Assembly (NCBI GenBank): GCA_025506515.1
Contig: CM046457.1
Location: 37,830,231-37,894,230 of the forward strand
Reading direction: 5' to 3'
DNA: 64,000 nt
From: Flaveria trinervia
Lineage: Eukaryota > Streptophyta > Magnoliopsida > Asterales > Asteraceae
Shown piece after piece: positions 45,456 to 55,173 of this stretch. A program made the position numbers and the translations under genes. The notes under the pieces are model-generated. The model was not told where the DNA came from. It saw only the letters and a list, made by a program, of their open reading frames with translations, and did not search any database. Every line of letters begins with the position of its first letter. Positions within the stretch are counted from its first letter, which is position 1.

Positions 45456-46405
45456 TGTTGGACCAAAAGAACCAATGAGCCGGATCAGAAAAACCTTTAA
45501 GTCCCACAGACGTCACAACAACTACTGAAGACCACAACAGCTGAAGACAACAGCTGATTACAAAGTCTGAACATAGTGCTGAAGACAAAGTCTGAAGACA
45601 AGTGCTGAAGACAAAGTCTGAAGACAAGTGCTGAAGACAAAGTCTGAAGACAAGTGCTGAAGACAAAGTCTGAAGACAAGTGCTGAAGACAAAGTCTGAA
45701 GACAAGTGCTGAAGACAAAGTCTGAAGACAAGTGCTGAAGACAAAGTCTGAAGACAAGTGCTGAAGACAAAGTCTGAAGACACAAGTGCTGAAGACAATG
45801 TCTGAAGACACAAGTGTGAAGACCAAAGTATCAGACGTTGTCACAACAGCTGAAGAGGTCTTCAGTAGTTGTGACGGTTTACCTTTCAGTAGTTTTATGT
45901 TTTATCTGTTCAGTATTTTGACACAACAGCTGAAGAATACTTCTTCAGTTGTGTGCTCGTCAGTAGTTTTATGTTTTTCAGTAGTATTGTAAAATGACTG
46001 AAGAGCTTGTTCTTCAGTCGTTGTAGTTCAGTAGTTTCTTATCAGTAGTTTCATATTTTGTACTTAACACTCTGATATGTTCTCAGTAGTTGTGAACATT
46101 TCAGTAGTTTGTTAAGAGTTAGTTATTTTTGTAATAGATATGCCAGTTGTCACTTTCCCGTGATAACAGCAGCGATTGCACTCTATATAAGGAGTGTCAA
46201 CCTATTGTAATAGAAGAATGATTTGATCAGAAATATTCGATATTATAGAAACATTCCTTGTTACAGAAATATATTCTCTCGTTATAACCGTATTTGTTCT
46301 TAATACATACGAGTATCAAATTCTTGCTACAATTTGTCTAATTCTTGTTCTTATTCCGTTGTGTTACGCTCTATTACATCAAACTTGTGATCACTGATCC
46401 TGACA
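45456..46405 (+). repeat. 3' LTR of element D
   Basis: From TGTTGGACC to CCTGACA, 950 bp, followed by the CACCA duplication. The 26 bp array (about 45577-45810) has eight regular copies plus a variant, more than in the 5' LTR. The long leucine/serine frames on the minus strand here only reflect the repeat. Confidence 0.94.
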
Positions 46406-46942
46406 CACCATATGATGTTTCTTGACTCTATAGAGTTTGGTGTAGGCATCCTGGTTAGGTGCAGCGCGTTGGGCTCTAACTTCTTCAAAACAGGCAGCCC
46501 ACTCAGACTTTCGGATATCACATCATAATTTGAAGCTTGGGCCGTTCCCTCTGTCTTCTCTGACTCCTGCTCCATTTTGTCTAACACCTCAAACGTATCA
46601 CTGACAAGGGATTTATCTAGATTGGGGACCACATTTCCCTCATTGTCAGCATACTGAGGGTAGTGCTCTGCAGTGACATCTTCTATCTCTATTTCATCAA
46701 CGTCGTTGAGCTCTTCGTCACTTGTTGTGTCGCACGTTGGAGCATCCTTCACAATCTCATTGGGATTTAGCTTGAAGGTCTCAGCTAGTTGCTCATTTGA
46801 TAGATCGTGAATTATTTCCCCTTCTTCTGGAGTATAACTCACCACCTTCTGACGATCCCTTGCAGATCAAGTATCATAGTTAGCTATGTCTTGATCTGCT
46901 GAAGGGGAGCAACATTGAACTCATCCCTCTGATAGTTTGGAT
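46406..46942 (-). pseudogene. ORF3 of element C, middle part
   Basis: Minus strand. The main frame (46351-46845 region) reads VVSYTPEEGEIIHDLSNEQ, then an acidic stretch (EELNDVDEIEIEDV), VPNLDKSLVSDTFEVLDKM and LKKLEPNALHLTRMPTPNS, up to the point where D is inserted. Upstream, to 46942, short pieces such as PNYQRDEFNVAPLQQ suggest the coding part continues to a splice-acceptor-like site. One stop and one frameshift lie near 46860-46890. Confidence 0.65.
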
Positions 46943-47090
46943 CTGTTTGATTTAAACATGTAACACATCAACCAGTAGTTAATAATCAAAACAGAAATGC
47001 ATTAATATTTAATATAAACATCGAATACATAAGTTTAAATACATGATTCAAATACAAAATTAATCAAATATATAGACATCTAATCATTAC
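46943..47090 (-). other. Candidate intron within ORF3 of element C
   Basis: A 148 bp AT-rich gap without coding signal between two coding parts. On the minus strand it has GAGAAA|GTAATG at 47090 and AATCAAACAG| at 46943. The phase does not join the best frames on both sides without one base of shift, so this is tentative; E lacks the region. Confidence 0.35.
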
Positions 47091-49125
47091 TTTCTCTTGG
47101 ATCACTTGATCATCGCTTGGTGGAGCAGAGGAGGAAGCTTGTTGGTCTTGTTTCTTCTTGGATCTCCTATCCTGACCTTGAGTAGAGGCAGATGCAGCTG
47201 CATCCCCTCCTTCTTCATCATCATCCTCATTCCTCTCCTCTGTCCTCTCGTCCTTAGTCCCCTCATCATCCTCAGTCTCATCATCATCATCTTCATCATC
47301 ATTCTTATCATCATCATCACCATCATTACCATCTCCCTCTTTAATCTTCAGAGGCTCATCTTTAGATCCCTTAAGCTTGAGCATGATGGTTTTCTTAGTA
47401 TTCTCCAACTCCTCAATCTTCTTAGCAGATGTGACTCTATGTTCTTGGAGTTGGGCGATCTCGTGACTCTGAGCCGCCATTTGCTGGGCCTGCTCCTCGA
47501 TCAGCTGAGCCTGCTCCGTGATCTGGTGTGACTGCGCAGCAGTGAGATCTGCAAGCTGATGGATCTACGCAGTCTTCTCTTCATCAGCAGCGAACAGACG
47601 CATCACCATCCGGTTCAGTGCAGAAAGCTGTTCCTCTACCCCAATTGGAGGTAGAGATCCATATATATGTGCGGGATGGGATGAGGGTTCTGCTTGGTGG
47701 CTAGTGGTGGTGGTGGTGGCTGTGGTGAAGATGGGATTGGGTCTGTGAGATAGTGGAGGTGATGTTGAAGTAAAAGATCTGGTGGTGGTTGGCATATGTA
47801 CAGTGGTGGGAGGTGTGGTGGTGGTTGGCATATGAACAATGGTGGGAGGTGTGGTGGTGGTAGTGGTAGCTGTGGTGGTGACGAAGGTGAGTCTTCTCTT
47901 CTTCTTCTTCTGGCCGTGGGGCTGAGCCATCCGTTTCTTCCTCGATCCAGTTGAGGTGGATGCTCCCCCTAGAACACGGCTAGCTGACTCAAGGGCATAG
48001 CTGGATCTGTAGTCGTCTCTCCCGAATCCCTGGGGCGTTCACCAACCGCCGGAGTCCATACTCTGTGGGAACAACCTTGCTTCCCACAGTCCTCGTCAAG
48101 GGCTCCTCATTCGACTCTTCTTCCTCCTCACCAGGTATGAAGTCCTGGTGGAAACCTACAGACTCAGCTATGTCGCCTGTTGGGGCAGATACTGGGGGTA
48201 TAACATCTGAAGCTGTGTCCCTCGGTGGAATAGGCATATCATCCCCAGCATCCCCACTGTCATTATCATCACAATCATCGGTGGGAAGAGCAATCTGCTC
48301 AACCTCAGAATCACTGTCGTCGTGGCGCCACTTCCTCCTAGCTGACACCATATAGTCCTCATGGCCAGATGCCCAAACAATCTCCTGACAGGAGGTTTTA
48401 CCTGCTTCCCCTGTATACCTTCATCCAGCCCAAGGTGACATCATCCATCACCTTAAGCACTACAGTATCATCCTTCTCCTTGTTAGGGAGGTGAGCTTCT
48501 GGTCTATAATCATCTGCATGAATCGGGGGTACATGCAGAAGCCCTCCTTCCCTTTCCCCTCAATGTTCTCCACCAAGTAGGTGAAGATCATCCCGGAGAA
48601 GCTGAACAGATGGTTCAGCACCAACGCGACATAGGCGTTCTAGATCTAGTCAGACAACTCATCAAAGCCTCCCTTCCTGGATGCCATGCACTTCAGCAAT
48701 ACGTGAGCAAGGTACTTGAATTGGGGACAGAGGTTGCTCTTGTTGAGCACTCCAGCATTGATGTCCCCAAAGTACTTGGCTCGAAGAAAACATCCTCTGA
48801 CAGTAAGGGGGTGTAGTCTAGTAGGACAGTCAGCATCGTCCCCCAACTGTAACACGATCCTAAGATCCTCCTCTGTGATAGCTATAGCCTCTCCAAAGAT
48901 AGTACTTCTGATACAGTGAGGCTCAGAGGATCGATCAACTATCGCACCTTCCCAGAAGGCCTGCTGAATAGAACGATAAGGTGTACATGGAGCAGATATA
49001 GCGTGTGCAATCCTCGATCTCCTTAGGAAGGTGATAATGCCAGAGAAGTCTGAAGCATTTCTGGATGTCAGATCCAGATGAGCATAAATATTGTGCTTCG
49101 TACTCATGGTCCATCGACTTGCCAT
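47091..49125 (-). pseudogene. ORF3 of element C, N-terminal part
   Basis: Minus strand from ATG 49125, which directly follows an acceptor-like TTTCCTTGTGTAACAG. The first 159 residues are open: MSTKHNIYAHLDLTSRNA, SIQQAFW, FGEAIAITEEDLRIVLQLGD, CFLRAKYFGDINAG. Then, over frameshifts, come RKWRHDDSDSEVEQ with an acidic linker and FHQDFIPGEEEEES (47989-48351), a basic KKKKRR segment that could be a nuclear signal, followed by Thr/Pro-rich repeats (47565-47930), and a coiled-coil-like SHEIAQLQEHRVTSAKKIEE, an Asp/Glu-rich run and a KKK tail (47091-47480). The AFW..IT..LR..L..D pattern matches the N-terminal domain of ORF3 in A/B/D. Its function is unknown. Confidence 0.75.
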
Positions 49126-49687
49126 CTGTTACACAAGGAAAGTAAACATTAGTACCCATTGGCTAAGAATGTCATGAAACACTTGGACTTGAAAAAAATT
49201 CTTTTCTGTCATGCGAATGAGGCTGTGCGACTGAGATCAAGTCATGCGAATGAGCAGTTCGACTGGGATTCAGTCGTGCGAATGACCCCATACGTACTAT
49301 TGAGTGTGCGACTGGACTCATGCGTATGTAACCTCAGGCGGTTACACCAATCATGAGACTGAACTCATATGCATGGTTCAGTCATGCGGTTAAGCTATTC
49401 GCACCCTTCAGTCGTGCGACTGAAGTTCATCAACCTGTCCATTCGCACGTCGTTCAGTCTGTTCAATTCAAATTCAATTTTTCACCAATTTTGAGTTTTA
49501 GACTTCGTGTTCTGGTTCATTAGACTCACAATCCATTCGTTTAACACCTAAAACCTTTAATTTCATTTGTTTACGTCGTTTAGTTAGGTTATATTGCCAC
49601 ATAAGTCACTGTTTTTCTAACGAGTCTGATTGACCAGATTTAGTGTCAAATTGAATGATTTGGTAATGTTTCTGCACCGCAAATTAC
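49126..49687 (-). other. Candidate leader intron of ORF3 in element C
   Basis: Minus strand donor CTCTACAG|GTAATTTG (49688/49687) and acceptor CCTTGTGTAACAG|ATGGC (49126/49125), with the ORF3 ATG starting at the acceptor. The length is 562 bp, against 551 bp in E with equivalent sites. It contains the motif array at 49200-49460. Confidence 0.6.
49200..49460. repeat. CpG-rich motif array 1 in element C
   Basis: Units such as CATGCGAATGAGG, CAGTCGTGCGAATGA and TTCAGTCGTGCGACTGAAG. It lies in the predicted ORF3 leader intron, as in E 24005-24245. Confidence 0.78.
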
Positions 49688-49825
49688 CTGTAGAGTCAAT
49701 GCAAATGGTCAGTATGTGAGAATCGAGGGTTTATAGTGATCAAACGAAATTTGGGCAGAGTAACATTAGTCGTGCGATTTAGGGTAAATTTGAGAGTGGT
49801 GAATCTCTGCGACCGACTCTCCCTC

Positions 49826-49833
49826 TATTTATA
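49826..49833 (-). promoter_or_regulatory. Candidate ORF3 promoter TATA box, element C
   Basis: TATAAATA on the minus strand in GTTAGTATAAATAGAGGG. The motif array 49845-50115 is just upstream, and the predicted donor site is about 140 bases downstream. The same order and spacing are found in E. Confidence 0.55.
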
Positions 49834-49844
49834 CTAACCCTAAA

Positions 49845-50115
49845 TTCAATTGTACGACTGGGCTCATACGCACATTTCATTCGGGCGAATGGGCCTCAGT
49901 CGTGCGATTGGTTCAGTCGCCCCCATTCAGTCTTCCAACTGGAGTTCAGTCATGCGACTCACTCATTCGTTCACTCTAAAACATCCGACTGGGTCATTCG
50001 TCTGGGCCATTCGGTTGAATGGTCCATACTCATGGTCCATTCGTACGAATGGCTCCCATTCGTATGATAAGTCCATACTAATGGTCCATTCGTGCGAACG
50101 GGTCATACTTATGAA
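49845..50115. repeat. CpG-rich motif array 2 in element C
   Basis: Units such as CATTCGGGCGAATGGG, CAGTCGTGCGATTGG, CATTCGTACGAATGG. It sits upstream of the candidate ORF3 TATA box. Confidence 0.78.
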
Positions 50116-50181
50116 ATTTTCTGCATTTCTTACCATTTTACATTTAAACCCTTTTCAAACTATAGAATCAACATTATACGC

Positions 50182-50292
50182 ATTTGATCATCTCAAACAT
50201 GATCCTTTTAACTTGAAAAACTTTTGATCACCTCAGACGTGATCATTTAACATTTGAAAACACATGTGGTCATCTCAGATATGACCCTTTTT
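50182..50292. repeat. Tandem repeat of about 40 bp in element C
   Basis: Nearly three copies of TTTGATCACCTCAGACGTGAT-type units of 40-43 bp, related to E 24914-25060. Confidence 0.75.
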
Positions 50293-51485
50293 GGTGAATT
50301 AATCCCTTACTGAATTTCATGATATAGTCTGACGAACAAACAAACTAAAATGACTATCTAACTAGAAACTTAAACTAAATACAAAACTAAAACTTTTTTT
50401 TGACTTTTTGTGAGAGATAAATCCTAAGATAGACATCTACTGGATTTGGTTCCAGAATAGGCAGCTTCAATTTAGTTTGACCACACCTGGACCAATTCAA
50501 TTTTGGAATCATACAGGCAAGTCAAATCATTTGGGACTTGTTATCAAAAACCTTTTGATGCTTAATTCTTGGTTTTCATCCAGAGTCGTTAGCAAATTTA
50601 GGAAATCACACTAGTACTATTAGATTCCCACATTGATTTGAACTTTCAAGAATATCAGCCACAATGATTATCAGTATATTTGTCCTTTTAAATCCATACA
50701 CAAACTTTAGACACAAACTGGTGATAGTTTTAGGTTTAATTATTTCAACTAACAATTTTGGATCCCACACTTATATGGAAATCAACATTCCTCATGAGCT
50801 TTTGAGCAGTCTATGGGTATTTTTACTAGAAGAGACTATTCTTAGAGCTTTCAAAGAGAAGCCAATCCTCAGGTTAGTTCCATCGCACAGCAGAGAGGTG
50901 GCAAACAACCATGAGTTCTAGAATATCTAGGTTATGCTTATCCTCAGGTCAGTGCCATCGCACAGCAGAGAGGCACACAACCTATCTTCTTGTTAGAGCA
51001 GCTAAATTTTCTTTTGCACAGAATGCACCAACAACATAAGTCATTAGCTTGATAGCATTTGTCTTTCAATTTTTTCCGTGCTTTGCTCTATTTATGGTCA
51101 TCCGCACACATTTGTGGCATTTACAAGCTCATTACCCCTTATTGGAATATTGTTGATTGTGTTAACCAGTGATAAGATGGTAGCCCACAGTTAGTTGAAC
51201 AACTTAGTTTGATCTTGAGATCACCAGTCAGTTCTAATCATCTATTGTGTTGAATCTACCGACATATCATTTGTGGTCTAGCAACCTCTAGGTCTACTTT
51301 CTTTATGTTACCTTGGTAGTTACCAGTTTTTCTATCATCTTCCCTTTTATATTGCTTAGACTACACAGACTTATACTTTGAATTTTGCATCTTTTCTAAA
51401 TTAAATTTTTTTTTTAAAATCCCTTTTGATTTGTTCCTGTGTACTATCATTTTCCAAAGGTTTGAATCGGTATCACAGATAGGAT
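50293..51485. other. Non-coding stretch of element C, equal to the post-pol region of E
   Basis: No coding signal. It aligns with E 25061-26250, including the two CCTCAGGT(C/T)AGT..CATCGCACAGCAGAGAGG copies (50867-50907 and 50942-50980). At about 51485 it joins gag text directly, so the pol-side deletion ends here. Confidence 0.75.
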
Positions 51486-51489
51486 CTAC

Positions 51490-51669
51490 CTTATATCAGC
51501 TATCCACTCCATTGAGGTAGATCTCAAAACGTTGTTTCCAGTGGGGAAACTCATCTAACGTTAAGAGTTTTGGTGGTTTATTACGATTCCCCACCTCACT
51601 CTCAAGCAACAGTAAGTTATGGATCTTTGAGTCCTTGCCGGTAGTAAACGCCGACATGTGATCTTCCAT
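51490..51669 (-). pseudogene. gag: gag start remnant of element C
   Basis: Minus strand from ATG 51669: MEDHMSAFTTGKDSKIHNLL, LTLDEFPHWKQRFEIYLNGV, about 58 residues, then the text changes to the post-pol non-coding region. It matches the gag start of E (30163 downward). The remainder of gag and all pol are missing. A short peptide could be made, but no capsid. Confidence 0.82.
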
Positions 51670-51709
51670 CCCGATTAACTTTTAAGTGTACTAAACAAAC
51701 TGTCAAACT

Positions 51710-51945
51710 GGTGCAACTGGGTGATGCAAATGGGCTATCCATGCGAATGAACTATGCGATTGGTTCAATCGTGCGGCTGAACTAAGCGATTGGTTCAGTC
51801 GTGCGAATGAAGTTGATGCGTATGAACACTGCAAACGGATGGTTCAGTCATACGAATAGAGATGCGACTCAGTCCAATCATGCGTCTGGTGTATGCGAAT
51901 GAAGTCCAGTCGTGCGAATGGCTCACTCGTGCGACTGAAGCTGTT
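51710..51945. repeat. CpG-rich motif array in the 5' leader of element C
   Basis: Between primer site and gag start. Units include CAATCGTGCGGCTGAA, CAGTCGTGCGAATGAAG and CACTCGTGCGACTGAAG. Equivalent to E 30185-30420. Confidence 0.78.
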
Positions 51946-52146
51946 GTTTTGCGAAAATTTCTAGGTTAAACGTGCTTTAGCCGTAAAAATTCGAAATTTC
52001 GCAAACCCTAATCGCCTAAGGCCGTAGAAACCGAAACTTGATGAGCAGGGAACGTCCAAGACAACTTTTAACACAAAAGATTGCGTTTTTTAGTGTAAAA
52101 ACACAAACTTTTTATCAATCTTGATTGAATCACACGTAATCAAAAG

Positions 52147-52163
52147 CCAGAGCTCTGATACCA
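52147..52163 (-). other. Primer-binding site of element C
   Basis: Plus strand AGCTCTGATACCA, the complement of TGGTATCAGAGCT, two bases from the LTR edge. It sets the minus orientation. Confidence 0.92.
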
Positions 52164-52165
52164 CT

Positions 52166-52898
52166 TGTTAGGACCTGGTATTTGAACAAAATACCGAATG
52201 ATTAACATGTAAACCAAATCAAATAGTGCGGAATCCTATTGGATTGGCGATCCAATCAGTGAGAACGCACGTAGAATCAATAAAGTATTGAATCAAACGT
52301 TAAGAATCGATTAGGAATCGATCTACAGCGTTCTATGAACTTGGAGTATCAACTTGTAGGCTTCTGGACGGCTAGGGTACGTCTGGAGTCGAAATAAAAT
52401 GAAAGCCCTAGTTTTTCCACAAATTGGGTTGTATTTATAGGTTAGTACTGTTCATTCGTGCGACTGAACCATTAGTATGGTTCAGTCGTGCGATTGAACC
52501 ATGCGGTTGATTCATCCGCACGACTGAGTGTTTAGTCGTGCGACTGAGCCAATCTTATGTTACAATCATACGACTAATCCAGTCTCCTGGTTCAGTCGTG
52601 TGACTGCGTCATTCGTATGAAGTTATTCATGGGTATGGTCCATTCGCATGTGCCATTCGTATGAGAACTTCATTTTGTTAAGTTATAATGTATTAATTAA
52701 TATAACATTATGTGTAACAATTCAAACAACCACAACCTAATTAACCAATTTAACATCGACTCATTAATGAAATATTAAACATTATAAATAACAAACAATC
52801 AATATCATTTCATTAATCATTCCAAACATTATATCAGAATCAAACAAACAAGATCTATTACATTCATATCATGATCTAGGGACATACATGTATCAACA
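52166..52898 (-). repeat. 5' LTR of element C
   Basis: 733 bp, from TGTTAGGACCTGG to GTATCAACA on the plus strand. The minus-strand TATAAATA is at 52432-52439 and the motif array at 52445-52665. The following GGGGA is the target duplication and then the G2 LTR resumes. Confidence 0.93.
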
Positions 52899-53780
52899 GG
52901 GGAAAAGTGCAGATGTAAGTTTCGATGTGAAAGTTCCCGTAATTTCATGTAAGATGACTGTAGAGGCCTTAGAGAGTATGTTGGGCATGATGTTGCATGA
53001 TTATGCATGATGTATGTTTGATGTTGCCCTGTATGATAATGATGACTGTGTATGTTATGATGTATGTTTATCTTTCCTGTGGCTTTACGTGTTATGTTAA
53101 TGAATGAAAGTATTATGTAACATAAAGTGAAAGATAATGAAAGAGCATGAAGGGCATATCACATGATAGGCTTAGGTCTAGTACCAGGAGCATGAACGGC
53201 ATATCACATGACAATGGTATACCTGAACTTTATCTTAGGTACTGTGGCCAGAGGTGTTGGGCACCGTGAATGAAGGTCTATGATAGGCTTAGGCCTAGTA
53301 TCATGAGCATGAAGGGTAAATTTCATGGTGTTGATGAAAGGAAAAGATGTAATGATGAAAGAACGAATAATGAAGATAATAATGATATTATCTATGTATA
53401 CGTATGATGTATGATAGCATAAAAGTAAAGAACGGTTTTAACAAAAGATAAAGTATGTATTATTTTATAAAACTAGAACTCACTCGGCAACGCTGACTTT
53501 GATGTGTTTCCAGTTGGCAGGTAATGATTGCTGAGGATGGCACTAGGTGGCTACTCAGCTCTTTGGGATGGCATCCATTTATATAATGCTTTTGTGATAT
53601 AATGCAACAATGTATTTTGTAACTGATTAACGATGTATTAATTTGCAAAAGTTTTTATGATGAAATGGAATTTTTTGTTTAAATGTTTCCACTGCAATGT
53701 TTTTATGTAATACGATAAAAATATACGTTTTATGTGTGATGATTGACCAGCTGTAAGCGTCCCGGGAACGGGGCCTTACA
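52899..53780 (+). repeat. G2 5' LTR, second part
   Basis: Resumes the LTR split at 32764: GGGGAAAAGTGCAGATGTAAG matches G3 56074 on. It ends GGGCCTTACA before the primer site. It contains the repeated CTTAGGTCTAGTACCAGGAGCATGA-like units (53160-53320, two copies). It also holds a block conserved with G3 and H (53469-53540) with the small hairpin TCGGC-AAC-GCTGA. Confidence 0.9.
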
Positions 53781-53783
53781 AGT

Positions 53784-53799
53784 TGGTATCAGAGCCAAA
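53784..53799 (+). other. Primer-binding site of G2
   Basis: TGGTATCAGAGCC three bases after the LTR end, complementary to initiator tRNA-Met. Confidence 0.9.
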
Positions 53800-54129
53800 G
53801 TTTAAGTGAAATGGGTAAATTTTCAAAATAAACCTTAACTTCAACTGAGAATGGGACGGAAAGGGAAGGGATGCCAATCTGAGTAGTTGCGTGCCATCAG
53901 GTACTTTCGTAAAGTTAACTAGTATTATGTGTGCATGTGATGTGTTATGTGTTGTTTGTAGATTTAAATACTTATATGGTCAGGATAGGTAATGCTCGGG
54001 GTGTGAAGAGTAAAATAAGTGGCTAATCACAACTGGCCACTGTAATTAGGGACTTACTATACTTGACATAAACAGAGTTGTTCCCTTGAATGACCGTGTT
54101 GGTGTTTAAATCTTTCAGTGTGCGTGTGA

Positions 54130-55173
54130 ATGGACAGTGGTAGATCTTCAAAAGCCTCTCGTGGAGGTGGTCCTGATGGGCTTGGTGCTGAGTCGCGACC
54201 CAAGAGAGGAAGACCCAGTGTTGAAAAGGTGGTTCTTGAAGAACCCGAGACCCCCCCCCCCCCCTCCGGAGGGTGGTGATGAGAGTGCAAACCTAAGGGC
54301 CTCGGTGAAAGAGGCGGTGGTTGAAGAAGTTCATCAGGTCTTGCAGACGATCTTACCACCTGTAGTGACTGAAGTTATCAAGGCAGTACGAGAAGAGGAA
54401 GGAAAGAGAGAAATAGGTCCTTGGGAGGACGGGAGCAACCAGAGCCTGAAACGGTTCTCTCGGATGATGATGAAGAAGAGGAGGAGGAAGAAGAGCCCGT
54501 GCAGGAGGTGACATGAGGCTGTAATTATGGGGCGTTTCAACGATGCAAGCCCCCTACTTTTGATGGGAACGGCACTGCTGCTGCTGCGCACCGGTGGGTG
54601 AGAGGAATTGAAGCGGTATTGAACAGCAGCGAGTGCCGGGAGGATTAGAAAGTAAAATTTGCTGCTCACTCTTTTGTGGACTCGGCTCTATGCTGGTGGG
54701 ACAATATAGTCCAAGCCGAGGGTAGCAAGGCAATTGGAGGATGAGATGGTCGGAGCTGAAAAAGTTGGTGATTGAGGAGTTTTGTCCTCACCGGGAAATG
54801 GACAAGGTCGAAGGGGAGTTTTTGCAACTGGAGGCGAGAACCATGACACATGAGCAGTACACCACAAAGTTCAACAAGATGGCACGTCGGTGTCGGATCA
54901 GGTGATGCCTCTGTCACGGAAGATTAACAGGTACATTCAGGGTTTGCCAGCAGACATTCGCAGGCATATGATCGCTGCCCGACCGAGCATGTTTAGGTTG
55001 GCGGTGGATTTGGCAGAGAGGTTATATGATGAGAGGGCTGTAGTGGTGGTGGCTGAAGGTAGCAGGAAGGGTGGAGGTGATCGAAACTAGAATGGGAAGA
55101 GGTTTGGTTGGGGTGGTGCCTCAACGGGTAACAAGAAGGCAAGGGTGGACGACCGCCGTGTGGTCACGTCGGG
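54130..55173 (+). pseudogene. gag: gag of G2, frameshifted and cut by G3
   Basis: Starts at ATG 54130 (MDSGRSSKASRGGG). A run of 14 C (54251-54264) is absent from the related text of G3. The capsid-like part has CKPPTFDGNGTAAA-like reading, WWDNIVQAE (about 54693-54720), EEFCPHREMDK and TPLSRKINRYIQGLPADIRR (about 54905-54960). It is cut by the G3 LTR at 55173 before the zinc knuckles. Several frameshifts and stops occur. This is the Gypsy retrotransposon gag family. Confidence 0.85.

Larger units (their letters stand above)
34183..46405 (+). mobile_element. Copia element D, complete, same family as A and B
   Basis: A 12.2 kb element with LTRs of 928 and 950 bp and a perfect target duplication CACCA (34178-34182 and 46406-46410), inserted in ORF3 of C. 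Gene order is as in B. The non-coding spacer between pol and ORF3 is partly inverted relative to B. ORF3 is the longest-reading copy in the window. Confidence 0.95.
32765..52898 (-). mobile_element. Copia element C, minus strand, nearly without gag-pol, keeps ORF3
   Basis: Bounded by LTRs 32765-33495 and 52166-52898 and flanked by a perfect GGGGA duplication (32760-32764 and 52899-52903). Without the nested D it is about 7.9 kb. From right to left: 5' LTR, primer site, leader array, only the first ~60 codons of gag, then directly the non-coding stretch that follows pol in E, an ORF3 promoter region, ORF3, polypurine tract and 3' LTR. All other gag and all pol are absent. It is therefore a non-autonomous derivative of the E-type family that retains ORF3. 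Confidence 0.9.
31867..55173 (+). mobile_element. Gypsy element G2, 5' part (interrupted by C/D and then G3)
   Basis: The 5' LTR begins at 31867 and is split at 32764 by element C. It resumes at 52899 and ends at 53780, followed by a primer site and gag. Gag is cut at 55173 by the LTR of G3, and the rest of G2 would lie beyond the window. Same family as G1 and G3. Confidence 0.9.

Noticed and set aside
47097..47531. Hydrophobic plus-strand frame resembling a membrane protein
   Set aside because: It is the antisense of the Asp/Glu-rich run in ORF3 of C. GAT/GAA complements read as Ile/Phe-rich text.
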